Source of the DNA: Mycobacterium pinniadriaticum
GTDB taxonomy: Bacteria > Actinomycetota > Actinomycetes > Mycobacteriales > Mycobacteriaceae
NCBI RefSeq assembly: GCF_026242045.1
Contig: NZ_JAPJDO010000025.1
Coordinates: forward strand, 1-64,000
Direction: 5' to 3'
DNA length: 64,000 nt
How positions within the stretch are numbered: position 1 is the first letter of the stretch; the number at the start of each line of letters is the position of its first letter. This document shows positions 34,181 to 42,048 of this stretch, piece after piece. Position numbers and translations under genes: made by a program. The notes under the pieces are model-generated. The model was not told where the DNA came from, did no database searches, and was given only the letters and a program-made list of their open reading frames with translations.

Positions 34181-35419
34181 ATGTGGACGAACCGCCGTTG
34201 GCTGCGCGCGTTGGTGGCGCTGTGCGCCGTGGTGTCCGCGTGTAGCGGCCCGCCGGCCTCGGTCGACCCCTCCGCCGCACCGGACCGCATCGCCGTGACC
34301 AAGGCCGCCAGCAGCGGCGACGACTACACCTTCGGCATGGTCCTGACCGGCCCGGTCGACGACGACTCCTGGAATCAAAGCCACTTCGAGGGAGCGAGAT
34401 ACGCCGTCGAGCACTCACCCGGAACCCGATTCATCTACGTCGACGTGCTCAATCCGACCGATCGGCCGGAGGCGACCCTCGAACAGGCGGCCGAGGAACT
34501 GATCGACCAGGGCGCGAAGTTCGTGATCACCAACTCCGCGGAGTTTGCCGACGCCACCGACACGGTCGCCAGGGCACATCCCGACGTGTACTTCGTACAC
34601 ACCTCCGGTGACAATGTGCTCGCCGGAAAGTCCCCGCCCAACGTCGTCAACCTGATGGGTCGCACCGAGTACGCCAAGATGCTGGCCGGCTGTGCGGCGG
34701 CATTGCGGACCGCAACCGGGAAGATCGCCTACCTGGGCCCGCTGATCAACGACGAGACACGCAGGATGGTCAACTCGACCTACCTGGGTGCCCGGTACTG
34801 CATGCAGAACTACCGGAATCAATCGGCCGACGCGGTGGCGCTGTCGGTCACCTGGATAGGTTTCTGGGTCAGTATCCCCGGCGTCACCCTCGACGCCGCC
34901 ACCGTCGCTGCCGACATGATCGCGCAGGGAAACGATGTGATCGTGTCGGGCATCGACAGCCCCGAGCCGATCGTTGCCGCCGAAACCGCCAGCGCCGCAG
35001 GCACGCCCGTGTGGACGGTGGCCCACGACACCGAGCGGGCCTGCCTTGACGCCACCGTGGCGTGCCTGGGCGTGAACTACCTCAATTGGGGTCCTGAGTA
35101 TCTTCGACTGATCACCGCGGCACGCGCCGGCGAGCTACGACAGTCGTTCGACTGGATCGCTCCGGACTGGGACCACCTGACCGGCCCCGACGGCGGCCTG
35201 GTGGGCTTCCGCAACGGGCCCGCACTCAGCCCACTGCACGCAGCTCAGCTACACGCTTTCACCGACGAATTGGCCGGTGGCCTAGCGCTGTTCACCGGGC
35301 CGCTCGATTACCGGGACGGAACCCCGTTTCTGGCACCCGGCGCAACGCCTACCGACGAACAACTCTGGCATACCGAGCAGCTCCTGGCCCGCATCACGGG
35401 GAAAAGCGCACAGGGGTAG
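34181..35419 (+). CDS. BMP-family substrate-binding lipoprotein
   Basis: A 412-residue lipoprotein with lipobox VVSAC (Cys21) and a basic membrane protein (BMP/Med) periplasmic-binding fold: TFGMVLTGPVDDDSWNQSHFEGARY, then FVHTSGDNV, then VSGIDSPEPIVAAETA. BMP proteins usually bind nucleosides for ABC importers, but no permease or ATPase lies nearby. It starts four bases after the large exported protein, so the two probably act together at the cell surface. The convergent methyltransferase gene ends four bases away without a visible terminator. Confidence 0.87.
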   Translation: MWTNRRWLRALVALCAVVSACSGPPASVDPSAAPDRIAVTKAASSGDDYTFGMVLTGPVDDDSWNQSHFEGARYAVEHSPGTRFIYVDVLNPTDRPEATLEQAAEELIDQGAKFVITNSAEFADATDTVARAHPDVYFVHTSGDNVLAGKSPPNVVNLMGRTEYAKMLAGCAAALRTATGKIAYLGPLINDETRRMVNSTYLGARYCMQNYRNQSADAVALSVTWIGFWVSIPGVTLDAATVAADMIAQGNDVIVSGIDSPEPIVAAETASAAGTPVWTVAHDTERACLDATVACLGVNYLNWGPEYLRLITAARAGELRQSFDWIAPDWDHLTGPDGGLVGFRNGPALSPLHAAQLHAFTDELAGGLALFTGPLDYRDGTPFLAPGATPTDEQLWHTEQLLARITGKSAQG

Positions 35420-35422
35420 GGA

Positions 35423-36172
35423 TCAGCTTCGTCGTCGCGCCACCACCACCTGGGGGTCGAGAAGGCCGGCGCCGATCGCGACGTCGACACCCGCGTGGTC
35501 GGCCAACGCCCGCAGCGCCGAGGGGCTGTACGAGCGCAGCGAACTGATCAGGCCGTCGTGGGCGAAGGGCCACCACAATGCGAACGGCGCGATGACGGCC
35601 AACCTGAGCAGGTGCACCGTCGAGGGCGGTCGCGGGAGATCGATGACGAGTAGCTTGTCGGCCACCCGGGTGCCTTCGGCCATGACCCTCGCCGCCTGGG
35701 CCGGCGACAGATGATGAAACGACAGTGCGAAGACCGCGAGATCGAACGACCCGTCGGCGGCGTCGATCGCGGTCGCGTCGATTACCGCGACCGTCGCCCG
35801 TGAGTTGTCACCCAAGTCTGAGGCCGCCATCGCCGCCACCGACTCGGGATCGAGGTCGGAGACCGTGAGGTGAGCGGTGGGGTGTTGCTCAAGGACCTTG
35901 CGCGACAACGCCCCATGGCCCGCACCGAGTTCGAGAATCGCGGGATCGGCGATGTCGGCGACCTCGCGCAGCACCAGCTCGGCGTTGCGGTCGTGTTCTC
36001 CGAACAAGGTGCCGATCCGGTCCAGGGCCGCCACGATTCCGCGCTTGACGTCGTCGTCTACGTCGTCGCGGTCGAGGTATTCGGGACAGTCGGTCTCCAG
36101 CAGCCTGTCCAGCCAGGAAGCATCCGGGCCGCCCCGGGGCATGTCGGCGATGTCGGTGATCTGCTCTGCCAT
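35423..36172 (-). CDS. Class I SAM-dependent methyltransferase
   Basis: A 249-residue methyltransferase. The SAM site is AILELGAGHGALSRKV, followed by LTVSDLDPESV and a FALSFHHLSPAQAARV motif IV-like segment. The C-terminal hydrophobic stretch (LLRLAVIAPFALWWPF) may associate with membrane or bind a lipid substrate. The start is ATG 36172, or 36184 four residues upstream. It diverges from glpK with about 60 bp between starts. Substrate unknown. Confidence 0.83.
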   Translation of the reverse strand: MAEQITDIADMPRGGPDASWLDRLLETDCPEYLDRDDVDDDVKRGIVAALDRIGTLFGEHDRNAELVLREVADIADPAILELGAGHGALSRKVLEQHPTAHLTVSDLDPESVAAMAASDLGDNSRATVAVIDATAIDAADGSFDLAVFALSFHHLSPAQAARVMAEGTRVADKLLVIDLPRPPSTVHLLRLAVIAPFALWWPFAHDGLISSLRSYSPSALRALADHAGVDVAIGAGLLDPQVVVARRRS

Positions 36173-36232
36173 GTAGGCCATCATGGAGGAACGCCGGCCG
36201 GGCCGGCAGCACCCCACGTCAGAGGAGCACCG

Positions 36233-37762
36233 TTGGCCGACTTCGTCGCATCGATAGACCAGGGCACCACCAGTACCCGCTGCATGATCTTCGACCACAA
36301 GGGCGCCGAAGTCGGCCGGCACCAGCTCGAACACGAGCAGATCCTGCCGCAGTCCGGCTGGGTCGAGCACAACCCGGTGGAGATCTGGGAGCGCACCCAG
36401 ACGGTCGTGATGTCGGCGCTGAACAAGACCAAGCTGGCCGCGGCCGATTTGGCAGCGCTGGGTATCACCAACCAGCGGGAGACCACGCTGGTGTGGAATC
36501 GCAAAACCGGCAGGCCGTACTACAACGCGATCGTGTGGCAGGACACCCGCACCGACCGCATCGCGGCGGCTCTGGACCGCGACGGTCGGGGCGACATCAT
36601 CCGGCGCAAAGCCGGTCTGCCGCCGGCGACCTACTTCTCCGGCGGCAAGCTGCAGTGGATTCTGGAAAACGTCGACGGCGTACGTGCCGACGCCGAACGC
36701 GGGGACGCCCTGTTCGGCACCGCCGACAGCTGGGTGCTGTGGAACCTGACCGGCGGGACTCAGGGCGGGGTGCATATCACCGACGTCACCAACGCCAGCC
36801 GCACCATGTTGATGAACCTGGAGACCCTGGACTGGGACGACGAACTGTTGGCGCTCTTCGGAATTCCCCGCGCGATGTTGCCGCGAATCCGGCCGTCCTC
36901 GTCGCCGGACCCCTACGGGATGACCCACCCGGACGGTCCCGCCGACGGTGAGGTGCCGCTGACCGCCAGCCTCGGCGACCAGCAGGCGGCGATGGTGGGG
37001 CAGGTCTGCCTGGCGCCGGGGGAGGCCAAGAACACCTACGGCACCGGAAACTTCTTGCTGCTCAACACCGGTGAGAAGATCGTGCGGAGTGACAACGGAC
37101 TGTTGACCACGGTCTGCTATCAGTTCGCGCCCAGAGATGGGGGAGAAGCCAAACCCGTTTACGCCCTTGAGGGTTCGATCGCAGTGACCGGATCGGCCGT
37201 ACAGTGGTTGCGCGATCAACTGGGTATCATCAGCGGCGCCGCACAGAGTGAGACGCTGGCCGCGCAGGTCACCGACAACGGCGGGGTGTATTTCGTGCCG
37301 GCGTTCTCGGGATTGTTCGCCCCGTACTGGCGCTCGGATGCGCGCGGGGCGATCGTCGGACTGTCCCGCTACAACTCCAATGCCCACGTGGCCAGGGCGA
37401 CGTTGGAGGCGATCTGCTACCAGAGCCGCGATGTCGTCGACGCGATGGAAGCCGATTCCGGTGTGCACCTTGAGGTTCTGAAGGTCGACGGGGGCGTCAC
37501 CCAGAACGAATTGTGCATGCAGATCCAGGCCGATGTACTGGGCGTGGACGTGGTGCGCCCAGTGGTCGCCGAGACGACGGCGTTGGGCGCGGCCTACGCG
37601 GCCGGGCTGGCTGTCGGATTCTGGTCCGATCCCGATGACCTGCGGGCGAATTGGCAGGAGGACCGCCGGTGGTCACCGGCGTGGACTGACGAGCAGCGCG
37701 AGTCCGGCTACGCCGGCTGGCGCAAGGCGGTCCAGCGCACGCTGGACTGGGTCGAGGTCTAG
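36233..37762 (+). CDS. glpK: Glycerol kinase
   Basis: A 509-residue FGGY-family kinase phosphorylating glycerol to sn-glycerol 3-phosphate. The N-terminal ASIDQGTTSTRCMIFD phosphate loop, WVEHNPVEIW, GITNQRETT and the C-terminal ATLEAICYQSRDV plus LKVDGGVTQNE signatures are all present. TTG at 36233 is the start, with AGGAG at 36223-36227 five bases upstream. No glycerol facilitator is adjacent. A strong bidirectional hairpin follows. Confidence 0.95.
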   Translation: MADFVASIDQGTTSTRCMIFDHKGAEVGRHQLEHEQILPQSGWVEHNPVEIWERTQTVVMSALNKTKLAAADLAALGITNQRETTLVWNRKTGRPYYNAIVWQDTRTDRIAAALDRDGRGDIIRRKAGLPPATYFSGGKLQWILENVDGVRADAERGDALFGTADSWVLWNLTGGTQGGVHITDVTNASRTMLMNLETLDWDDELLALFGIPRAMLPRIRPSSSPDPYGMTHPDGPADGEVPLTASLGDQQAAMVGQVCLAPGEAKNTYGTGNFLLLNTGEKIVRSDNGLLTTVCYQFAPRDGGEAKPVYALEGSIAVTGSAVQWLRDQLGIISGAAQSETLAAQVTDNGGVYFVPAFSGLFAPYWRSDARGAIVGLSRYNSNAHVARATLEAICYQSRDVVDAMEADSGVHLEVLKVDGGVTQNELCMQIQADVLGVDVVRPVVAETTALGAAYAAGLAVGFWSDPDDLRANWQEDRRWSPAWTDEQRESGYAGWRKAVQRTLDWVEV

Positions 37763-37764
37763 CC

Positions 37765-37826
37765 CGCGAGCAGTCACAAAAGACCCCGACACGCCGAGGC
37801 GTGCGGGGTTTTTGTGACTGCTCGCG
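37765..37826. terminator. Bidirectional terminator hairpin
   Basis: CGCGAGCAGTCACAAAA at 37765-37781 pairs with TTTTGTGACTGCTCGCG at the other end. An inner ACCCCG/CGGGGT and CACGCC/GGCGTG continue the stem, giving a nearly 28-bp hairpin with A- and T-tracts. It lies between the convergent glpK and padR genes and can stop both. Confidence 0.85.
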
Positions 37827-37835
37827 CAGATCGTT

Positions 37836-38552
37836 CTACTCGGATTCGCCGAGGATCTGATAGATCTCGCGGCGCGCATTGTTGACGATGTCGATGATGC
37901 GCTGCTGCTGCTCGGCGTTGGCGGCGAAGGCCGCCTGCCGTACGGCGCCGAACAACTGGCCGACGGCGGCGCGGATGTTGACCTGGCCGGGGTCGGCGCC
38001 TTCGGTGATCTCGTCCCACGGCGCGGTCTCGATCTTCTCGGCGGCGGCGCGACCGTCATCGGTCAGTTCGAAAAGCTTCTTGCTGCCTTCGGTTTCGCTT
38101 GCCACCAGCAGACCTTCGTCGACCAGCAGCTGCAGGGTCGGGTAGACCGAGCCGGGGCTCGGCTTCCACAGATCCTGGCTGCGCTCGGCGATCTCCTGGA
38201 TCATCTCGTAGCCGTGCATCGGCCGCTCGGCCAGCAGCTTGAGGATGGCGGCGCGCACGTCGCCGCGCTTACCGCGGCCACGGCCGTGTCCGCGGCGACC
38301 GCCGCGTCCACCACCGGGACCGAAGCCGAAGCCGGGACCAAACCCGGGACCAAACCCGGGTCCGAACCCGCCGCGCGGGCCGAAGGGAGGACCGTCGTGG
38401 CCGGCGTGCTCGCGGAACTGCTCACGCAGTTGGTTGCGGAACTCACGGCGGTCGTGGCGGCGGGACCGGCCCGCAGGGGCGAAGCCGAAACCGGGGCCGA
38501 AGCCCGGGCGACCCATGTCTGGGCCGCCGAACTGGGGAAATGGGGTGTTCAT
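37836..38552 (-). CDS. PadR-family regulator with Gly/Phe/Pro-rich N-terminus
   Basis: A 238-residue protein. The PadR winged helix spans about residues 95-180 (RGDVRAAILKLLAERPMHGYEMIQEI, then GSVYPTLQLLVDEGLL), followed by a helical dimerisation tail. The first 95 residues are unusual: Gly-Phe-Pro repeats (GFGPGFGPGFGPGF) and a basic Gly/Arg/His stretch, probably disordered and possibly nucleic-acid binding. A dyad at 38591-38617 lies upstream and may be its own operator. It lies downstream of, and co-oriented with, the second PadR gene. Confidence 0.85.
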   Translation of the reverse strand: MNTPFPQFGGPDMGRPGFGPGFGFAPAGRSRRHDRREFRNQLREQFREHAGHDGPPFGPRGGFGPGFGPGFGPGFGFGPGGGRGGRRGHGRGRGKRGDVRAAILKLLAERPMHGYEMIQEIAERSQDLWKPSPGSVYPTLQLLVDEGLLVASETEGSKKLFELTDDGRAAAEKIETAPWDEITEGADPGQVNIRAAVGQLFGAVRQAAFAANAEQQQRIIDIVNNARREIYQILGESE

Positions 38553-38590
38553 GAAAGTTCTCGTTTCTGGTCAGGAAACGCCGAATGCGC

Positions 38591-38617
38591 TTCCGATACG
38601 TTGACGATATATCGGAA
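38591..38617. promoter_or_regulatory. Candidate PadR operator
   Basis: TTCCGATA and TATCGGAA form 8-bp inverted arms around an 11-bp centre, and the palindrome CGATATATCG lies within. The site is about 40 bp upstream of the PadR start at 38552, in the right place for autoregulation. Confidence 0.55.
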
Positions 38618-38635
38618 ACTATCGCGATGCAACGG

Positions 38636-39160
38636 TCAGTTGAACTTTTTGTCGATCTCCTCGATCAGCCAGCGGGCCCAGTCGGCCTCCATCGCCTCGG
38701 CGCGTAACCCGAATTCCAGGGCGGCGCGTCCGTAGAAATTAGCGGCGCTGTCGTCCCAGTCGACGGCGTCGCGCAACTGCTCGTAGCGAACGAGATCGGC
38801 TTCGGCGCGCTCGGCGACCGACGCCACATAGGCCCTGGCCTGCTCGGCTGTCATCTCACCGAGCAGGAAGACCCGCAGCAGCTCGGCGCTGCGGTACGGC
38901 GGGTCGTCTGCCGGATTGGTCATCCAGCGCAACAGGTCCCGGCGGCCCGCCTCGGTGACCCGGTATTCCTTGCGCCCCCGCGGGCCGATGTCGCTGACCT
39001 CGATGAGCCCGCTGTCGGCGAGCTTGTTGAGTTCACCGTAGAGCTGGCTCTGGGTCGCCGGCCAGACGTTGGCCATCGACAGTTCGAAACGTTTGAGCAG
39101 GTCGTACCCGCTGCCGGGCTGCTGTGCCAGTAGCCCCAGCGCCGCATACCGAAGACTCAC
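38636..39160 (-). CDS. PadR-family regulator (PadR-s1/Vir-like)
   Basis: A 174-residue PadR regulator: winged helix at residues 3-75 (YAALGLLAQQPGSGYDLLKRF, then SQLYGELNKLADSGLI), then the C-terminal Vir_act_alpha_C-type helical domain (about 90-172). The GTG start at 39160 is preceded by a -10 TAGGAT (39167-39172, minus) ending six bases upstream, so the mRNA is probably leaderless. It diverges from the carotenoid oxygenase gene; two GACATGTC palindromes lie between them, one near each start. Confidence 0.87.
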   Translation of the reverse strand: MSLRYAALGLLAQQPGSGYDLLKRFELSMANVWPATQSQLYGELNKLADSGLIEVSDIGPRGRKEYRVTEAGRRDLLRWMTNPADDPPYRSAELLRVFLLGEMTAEQARAYVASVAERAEADLVRYEQLRDAVDWDDSAANFYGRAALEFGLRAEAMEADWARWLIEEIDKKFN

Positions 39161-39166
39161 CCGGCC

Positions 39167-39172
39167 ATCCTA
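39167..39172 (-). promoter_or_regulatory. -10 box of the padR promoter
   Basis: On the minus strand this reads TAGGAT, a TANNNT -10, six bases before the GTG at 39160. The first GACATGTC site lies just upstream, between -10 and -35. Confidence 0.5.
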
Positions 39173-39178
39173 GAACTC

Positions 39179-39186
39179 GACATGTC
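39179..39186. promoter_or_regulatory. Candidate PadR operator, site 1
   Basis: GACATGTC palindrome, within a CGACATGTCA context, 19 bp upstream of the padR start. Confidence 0.5.
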
Positions 39187-39228
39187 AGTTGTGGAATGTC
39201 CCGCGCTGGAACCGGCAATATTTCACTA

Positions 39229-39257
39229 TTGACATGTCATCAGTGGATTGTCACAGT
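39229..39257 (+). promoter_or_regulatory. Carotenoid oxygenase promoter with operator site 2
   Basis: A consensus -35 TTGACA (39229-39234), 17-bp spacer and CACAGT (39252-39257) lie seven bases before the ATG. The palindrome TGACATGTCA at 39230-39239 covers the -35, so regulator binding would block polymerase. Confidence 0.55.
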
Positions 39258-39264
39258 GGTCGGT

Positions 39265-40611
39265 ATGACGGACATCACCACCGAATCGGCCAACCTGCCC
39301 ACCGAGGGGCAGTTCTTCCAGCGCGGCAACTACGCGCCGGTGCCCGACGAGCTCTCCGAAAACGACTTGCCCGTCGAGGGTGCCATCCCGCCCGAACTGG
39401 ACGGCTGGTATCTGCGCAACGGACCGAACCCGCGTGAGGCCACCGGCCACTGGTTCACCGGCGACGGAATGATCCACGGCGTCCGTATCGAGGGCGGGGC
39501 GGCCAAGTGGTACCGCAACCGCTGGGTGCGCACCGACAGCTTCACCGATCCGTTCCCGCTCTACCGCGAGGACGGAACCCGCGACTTGCGCGCGGCGGTC
39601 GCCAACACCCATGTCGTCAACCATGCGGGTAAGACGCTCGCGCTGGTCGAATCGTCCTTCCCCTACGAGATCACCAACGATCTGGAAACCGTGGGCTGCT
39701 ACGACTTCGGCGGCAAGCTGACCGACTCGATGACCGCGCACCCCAAGATCTGTCCCACCACAGGCGAACTGCATTTCTTCGGCTACGGCAGCATCTTCGC
39801 CCCGCATGTCACCTACCACCGCGCCGACGCCAACGGCGAGCTGACGATCAACCGGCCGGTTGACGTCAAGGCGCTGACGATGATGCACGACTTCGCCCTG
39901 ACCGCGAAACACGTCATCTTCATGGACCTGCCGATCGTGTTCAACATCGACATCGCGCTCAAGGGCGAGGGGGATATGCCCTACCGGTGGGACGACGACT
40001 ACGGCGCCCGGCTGGGGGTGTTGCGCCGTGACGACCCGTTCGGCGAGATCCGCTGGTTCGAGATCGACCCCTGCTACGTCTTCCACGTCGCCAACGCCCA
40101 CGACAGCACCGACGGGAAATCGATTGTCCTGCAGGCTATTCGCTATCCAGAGCTGTGGCGCGACAACGGCGGTTTCGACGCAAGTGCGGTGCTGTGGAGC
40201 TGGACGATCGACCTGCAGTCCGGCGCGGTCAGCGAGCGCCAGCTCGACGACCGGGCGGTGGAGTTCCCGCGCATCGACGACCGGCTGGCCGGCCTGCCGG
40301 CCCGCTATTCGGTCTCGGTCGGCGATGCCAGCCTGGTGCGCCACGACCTGACCACCGGCAGCGCCGTCGAACACCACTTCGGCACCGGGTTGGCGCCGGG
40401 CGGACCGGGGGAGGCGGTCTTCGTGCCCTCGGCATCGGGACCGGCCGACGAGAGCAACGGCTGGTACCTCGGCTACGTCTACGACGCCGCGCGCGACGGC
40501 AGCGATCTGGTGATCCTCGACGCGTCCGATTTCGCCGGGGACCCGGTCGCCCGGATCCGGCTGCCCCGCCGGGTTCCGTACGGCTTCCACGGCAACTGGA
40601 TTCCTGCCTAG
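39265..40611 (+). CDS. Carotenoid oxygenase family protein
   Basis: A 448-residue retinal-pigment-epithelium/carotenoid cleavage dioxygenase-fold enzyme. The four iron-binding His are visible: TAHPKIC, MMHDFAL, VFHVANAHD and the C-terminal YGFHGNW. Such seven-bladed propeller enzymes cleave polyenes or stilbenes with O2; similar mycobacterial proteins (Rv0654) cleave carotenoids and apocarotenals. The ATG at 39265 suits a leaderless promoter. The divergent PadR is the likely repressor. Confidence 0.9.
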   Translation: MTDITTESANLPTEGQFFQRGNYAPVPDELSENDLPVEGAIPPELDGWYLRNGPNPREATGHWFTGDGMIHGVRIEGGAAKWYRNRWVRTDSFTDPFPLYREDGTRDLRAAVANTHVVNHAGKTLALVESSFPYEITNDLETVGCYDFGGKLTDSMTAHPKICPTTGELHFFGYGSIFAPHVTYHRADANGELTINRPVDVKALTMMHDFALTAKHVIFMDLPIVFNIDIALKGEGDMPYRWDDDYGARLGVLRRDDPFGEIRWFEIDPCYVFHVANAHDSTDGKSIVLQAIRYPELWRDNGGFDASAVLWSWTIDLQSGAVSERQLDDRAVEFPRIDDRLAGLPARYSVSVGDASLVRHDLTTGSAVEHHFGTGLAPGGPGEAVFVPSASGPADESNGWYLGYVYDAARDGSDLVILDASDFAGDPVARIRLPRRVPYGFHGNWIPA

Positions 40612-40660
40612 CGGTACTGCTGCCACCAGCGCCCGCGGGCGGTTGCGACGATGTGACCTC

Positions 40661-41413
40661 ATGGGTGACTTCAGCGCGCTGCCTGGCACGGCGATCGTCA
40701 TCGGCGGCACCGGCGGGATCGGAACCGAGATCGTCGCGATGTTGGCCGCGCGGGGTTCCCAGGTGGGCTTCACCTACCACGGCAACCACGACAAGGCGGC
40801 CGAACTGGTTACCGATGACGTCGGCGCCGAGCGGCTGGACATCACCGACGCCGCCGAGGTACGGAGGGTTGTCGACGTATTCGCCGAGCAAGCGGGCGGG
40901 GTACACACGGTCGTGCACGCGGCCGGTGCGCACGTGCCGATGCGGCACCTCAGTACCCTCGAACCGGATCGCTTCGATCATCAGCTCGGTACCGACACCG
41001 GCGGCTTCTTCCATGTCGTGGCCGCAGCCCTACCGCACCTACGCGGCTCACACGGCAGCCTGGTGGCGGTGACCACCGCGGCGACACGGCGCTTTGCCGT
41101 TCGCGACGGTTTGTCGGTCGCTCCGAAGGCTGCCATCGAGGCGCTGATCCGGGGCATCGCGGCCGAGGAGGGCAGGTTCGGGGTGCGGGCCAACTGCGTG
41201 GGCCCCGGCATGCTGGTCGACGGCAACGCGCAGCGGCTGATCGCGAACGGCGACCTCGACGAGAAGGCACTCGAGGCCGCTCGGCGGAACACACCGCTGG
41301 GACGTTTCGGCTGCGCCACCGATATCGCCGAAGCGGTGTGCTTCCTGGCCTCGCCGAGGGCCGGATTCATCACCGGCCAGAAGCTCGATGTCGACGGAGG
41401 CTACGGTGTCTGA
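40661..41413 (+). CDS. SDR-fold protein with atypical active site
   Basis: A 250-residue classical-SDR-like protein with the nucleotide-binding IGGTGGIGTEIV and the VHAAGA (NNAG equivalent) motif. The active site is atypical: where YxxxK is expected the sequence reads SVAPK, so Tyr is replaced by Ser, and the upstream catalytic Ser region is VTTAAT. The C-terminal FITGQKLDVDGGYG is normal. It may use different chemistry or be a non-catalytic binder. It overlaps the next gene by 8 bp and probably shares its operon. Confidence 0.85.
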   Translation: MGDFSALPGTAIVIGGTGGIGTEIVAMLAARGSQVGFTYHGNHDKAAELVTDDVGAERLDITDAAEVRRVVDVFAEQAGGVHTVVHAAGAHVPMRHLSTLEPDRFDHQLGTDTGGFFHVVAAALPHLRGSHGSLVAVTTAATRRFAVRDGLSVAPKAAIEALIRGIAAEEGRFGVRANCVGPGMLVDGNAQRLIANGDLDEKALEAARRNTPLGRFGCATDIAEAVCFLASPRAGFITGQKLDVDGGYGV

Positions 41414-41915
41414 GCTCCCCGAGCGACTGGCAGACATTCACGCGATTCGTGACGTGGTGGCGATGTACTGTCGCGGCGTCGACCGGCTCGATCTCGAGCT
41501 GGTGCGACGGGCGTATCACGCCGACGGCATCGACCATCACACCGGTTTCGACGGGACGGTTGACGAGTTCGTGTCGTGGTTACACAAGAACCTCGAATCC
41601 ATTGCGGGAACAATGCATTTCATCGGCAACCAGCATGTCGATTTCGTCGGCGACGATATCGCGATCAGCGAGACCTACCTGATGGCAACGCATTGGGGCC
41701 GGCCCGATCAGGACCGGCGCGCCAACTTCACCACCGGCGCCCGATACGTCGACCTCATGGAGCGCCGCGACGGTCGGTGGGCCATCGCCGAGCGCTGGGC
41801 GGTGCGCGAATGGACCCGCCCGGACGTGTTCGTCGCGCCCGAGCGGCCCGGCCCACGCGGCACTCGTGACGGTGACGACCCGCTGTCCGTCCTTGTGAAA
41901 CGCTTTGGCCTGTAG
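41406..41915 (+). CDS. SnoaL/NTF2-like protein
   Basis: A 169-residue SnoaL-like (NTF2-fold) protein: IRDVVAMYCRGVDRLD, then RRAYHADGIDHH and GARYVDLMERRDGRWAIAERW are typical of the dehydratase/isomerase or dioxygenase-associated members. The GTG at 41406 follows GGAGG at 41396-41400 and overlaps the SDR stop. An ATG further upstream (41388) lies inside the SDR gene. The pair may act on the same small hydrophobic substrate; the reaction is unknown. Confidence 0.83.
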   Translation: MSELPERLADIHAIRDVVAMYCRGVDRLDLELVRRAYHADGIDHHTGFDGTVDEFVSWLHKNLESIAGTMHFIGNQHVDFVGDDIAISETYLMATHWGRPDQDRRANFTTGARYVDLMERRDGRWAIAERWAVREWTRPDVFVAPERPGPRGTRDGDDPLSVLVKRFGL

Positions 41916-41940
41916 ACAGTGCGAGTACCCTCAGCACACC

Positions 41941-42048
41941 ATGGCGGTCAACTGGCTCGACGCCCCTGAAGCCCACGACGACCACTATCTGACCGTCGGG
42001 AACCCGTCGGTTTCGCGCCGCCCCCTGCCCTGGGGGCGGACAACGTGA
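41941..42048 (+). CDS. 35-residue ORF coupled to the antiporter
   Basis: A short ORF, N-terminus MAVNWLDAPEAHDDHYL, ending with a TGA that overlaps the GTG of the antiporter (GTGA). Its first 13 residues look like the start of a longer mycobacterial protein family (NWLDAPEAHDYP-type N-termini), from memory only. It may be a decayed remnant that still drives coupled translation. It lies 25 bp after the SnoaL-like gene. Confidence 0.4.
   Translation: MAVNWLDAPEAHDDHYLTVGNPSVSRRPLPWGRTT

Noticed and set aside
36173..37468. Methyltransferase fused to a long N-terminal region
   Set aside because: The extra codons are the antisense of glpK; the methyltransferase begins at 36172 or 36184.
41919..41928. 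AGTGCGAGTA near 41920 as a third copy of the 43-bp repeat
   Set aside because: Only about ten bases match; the rest of the element is absent.
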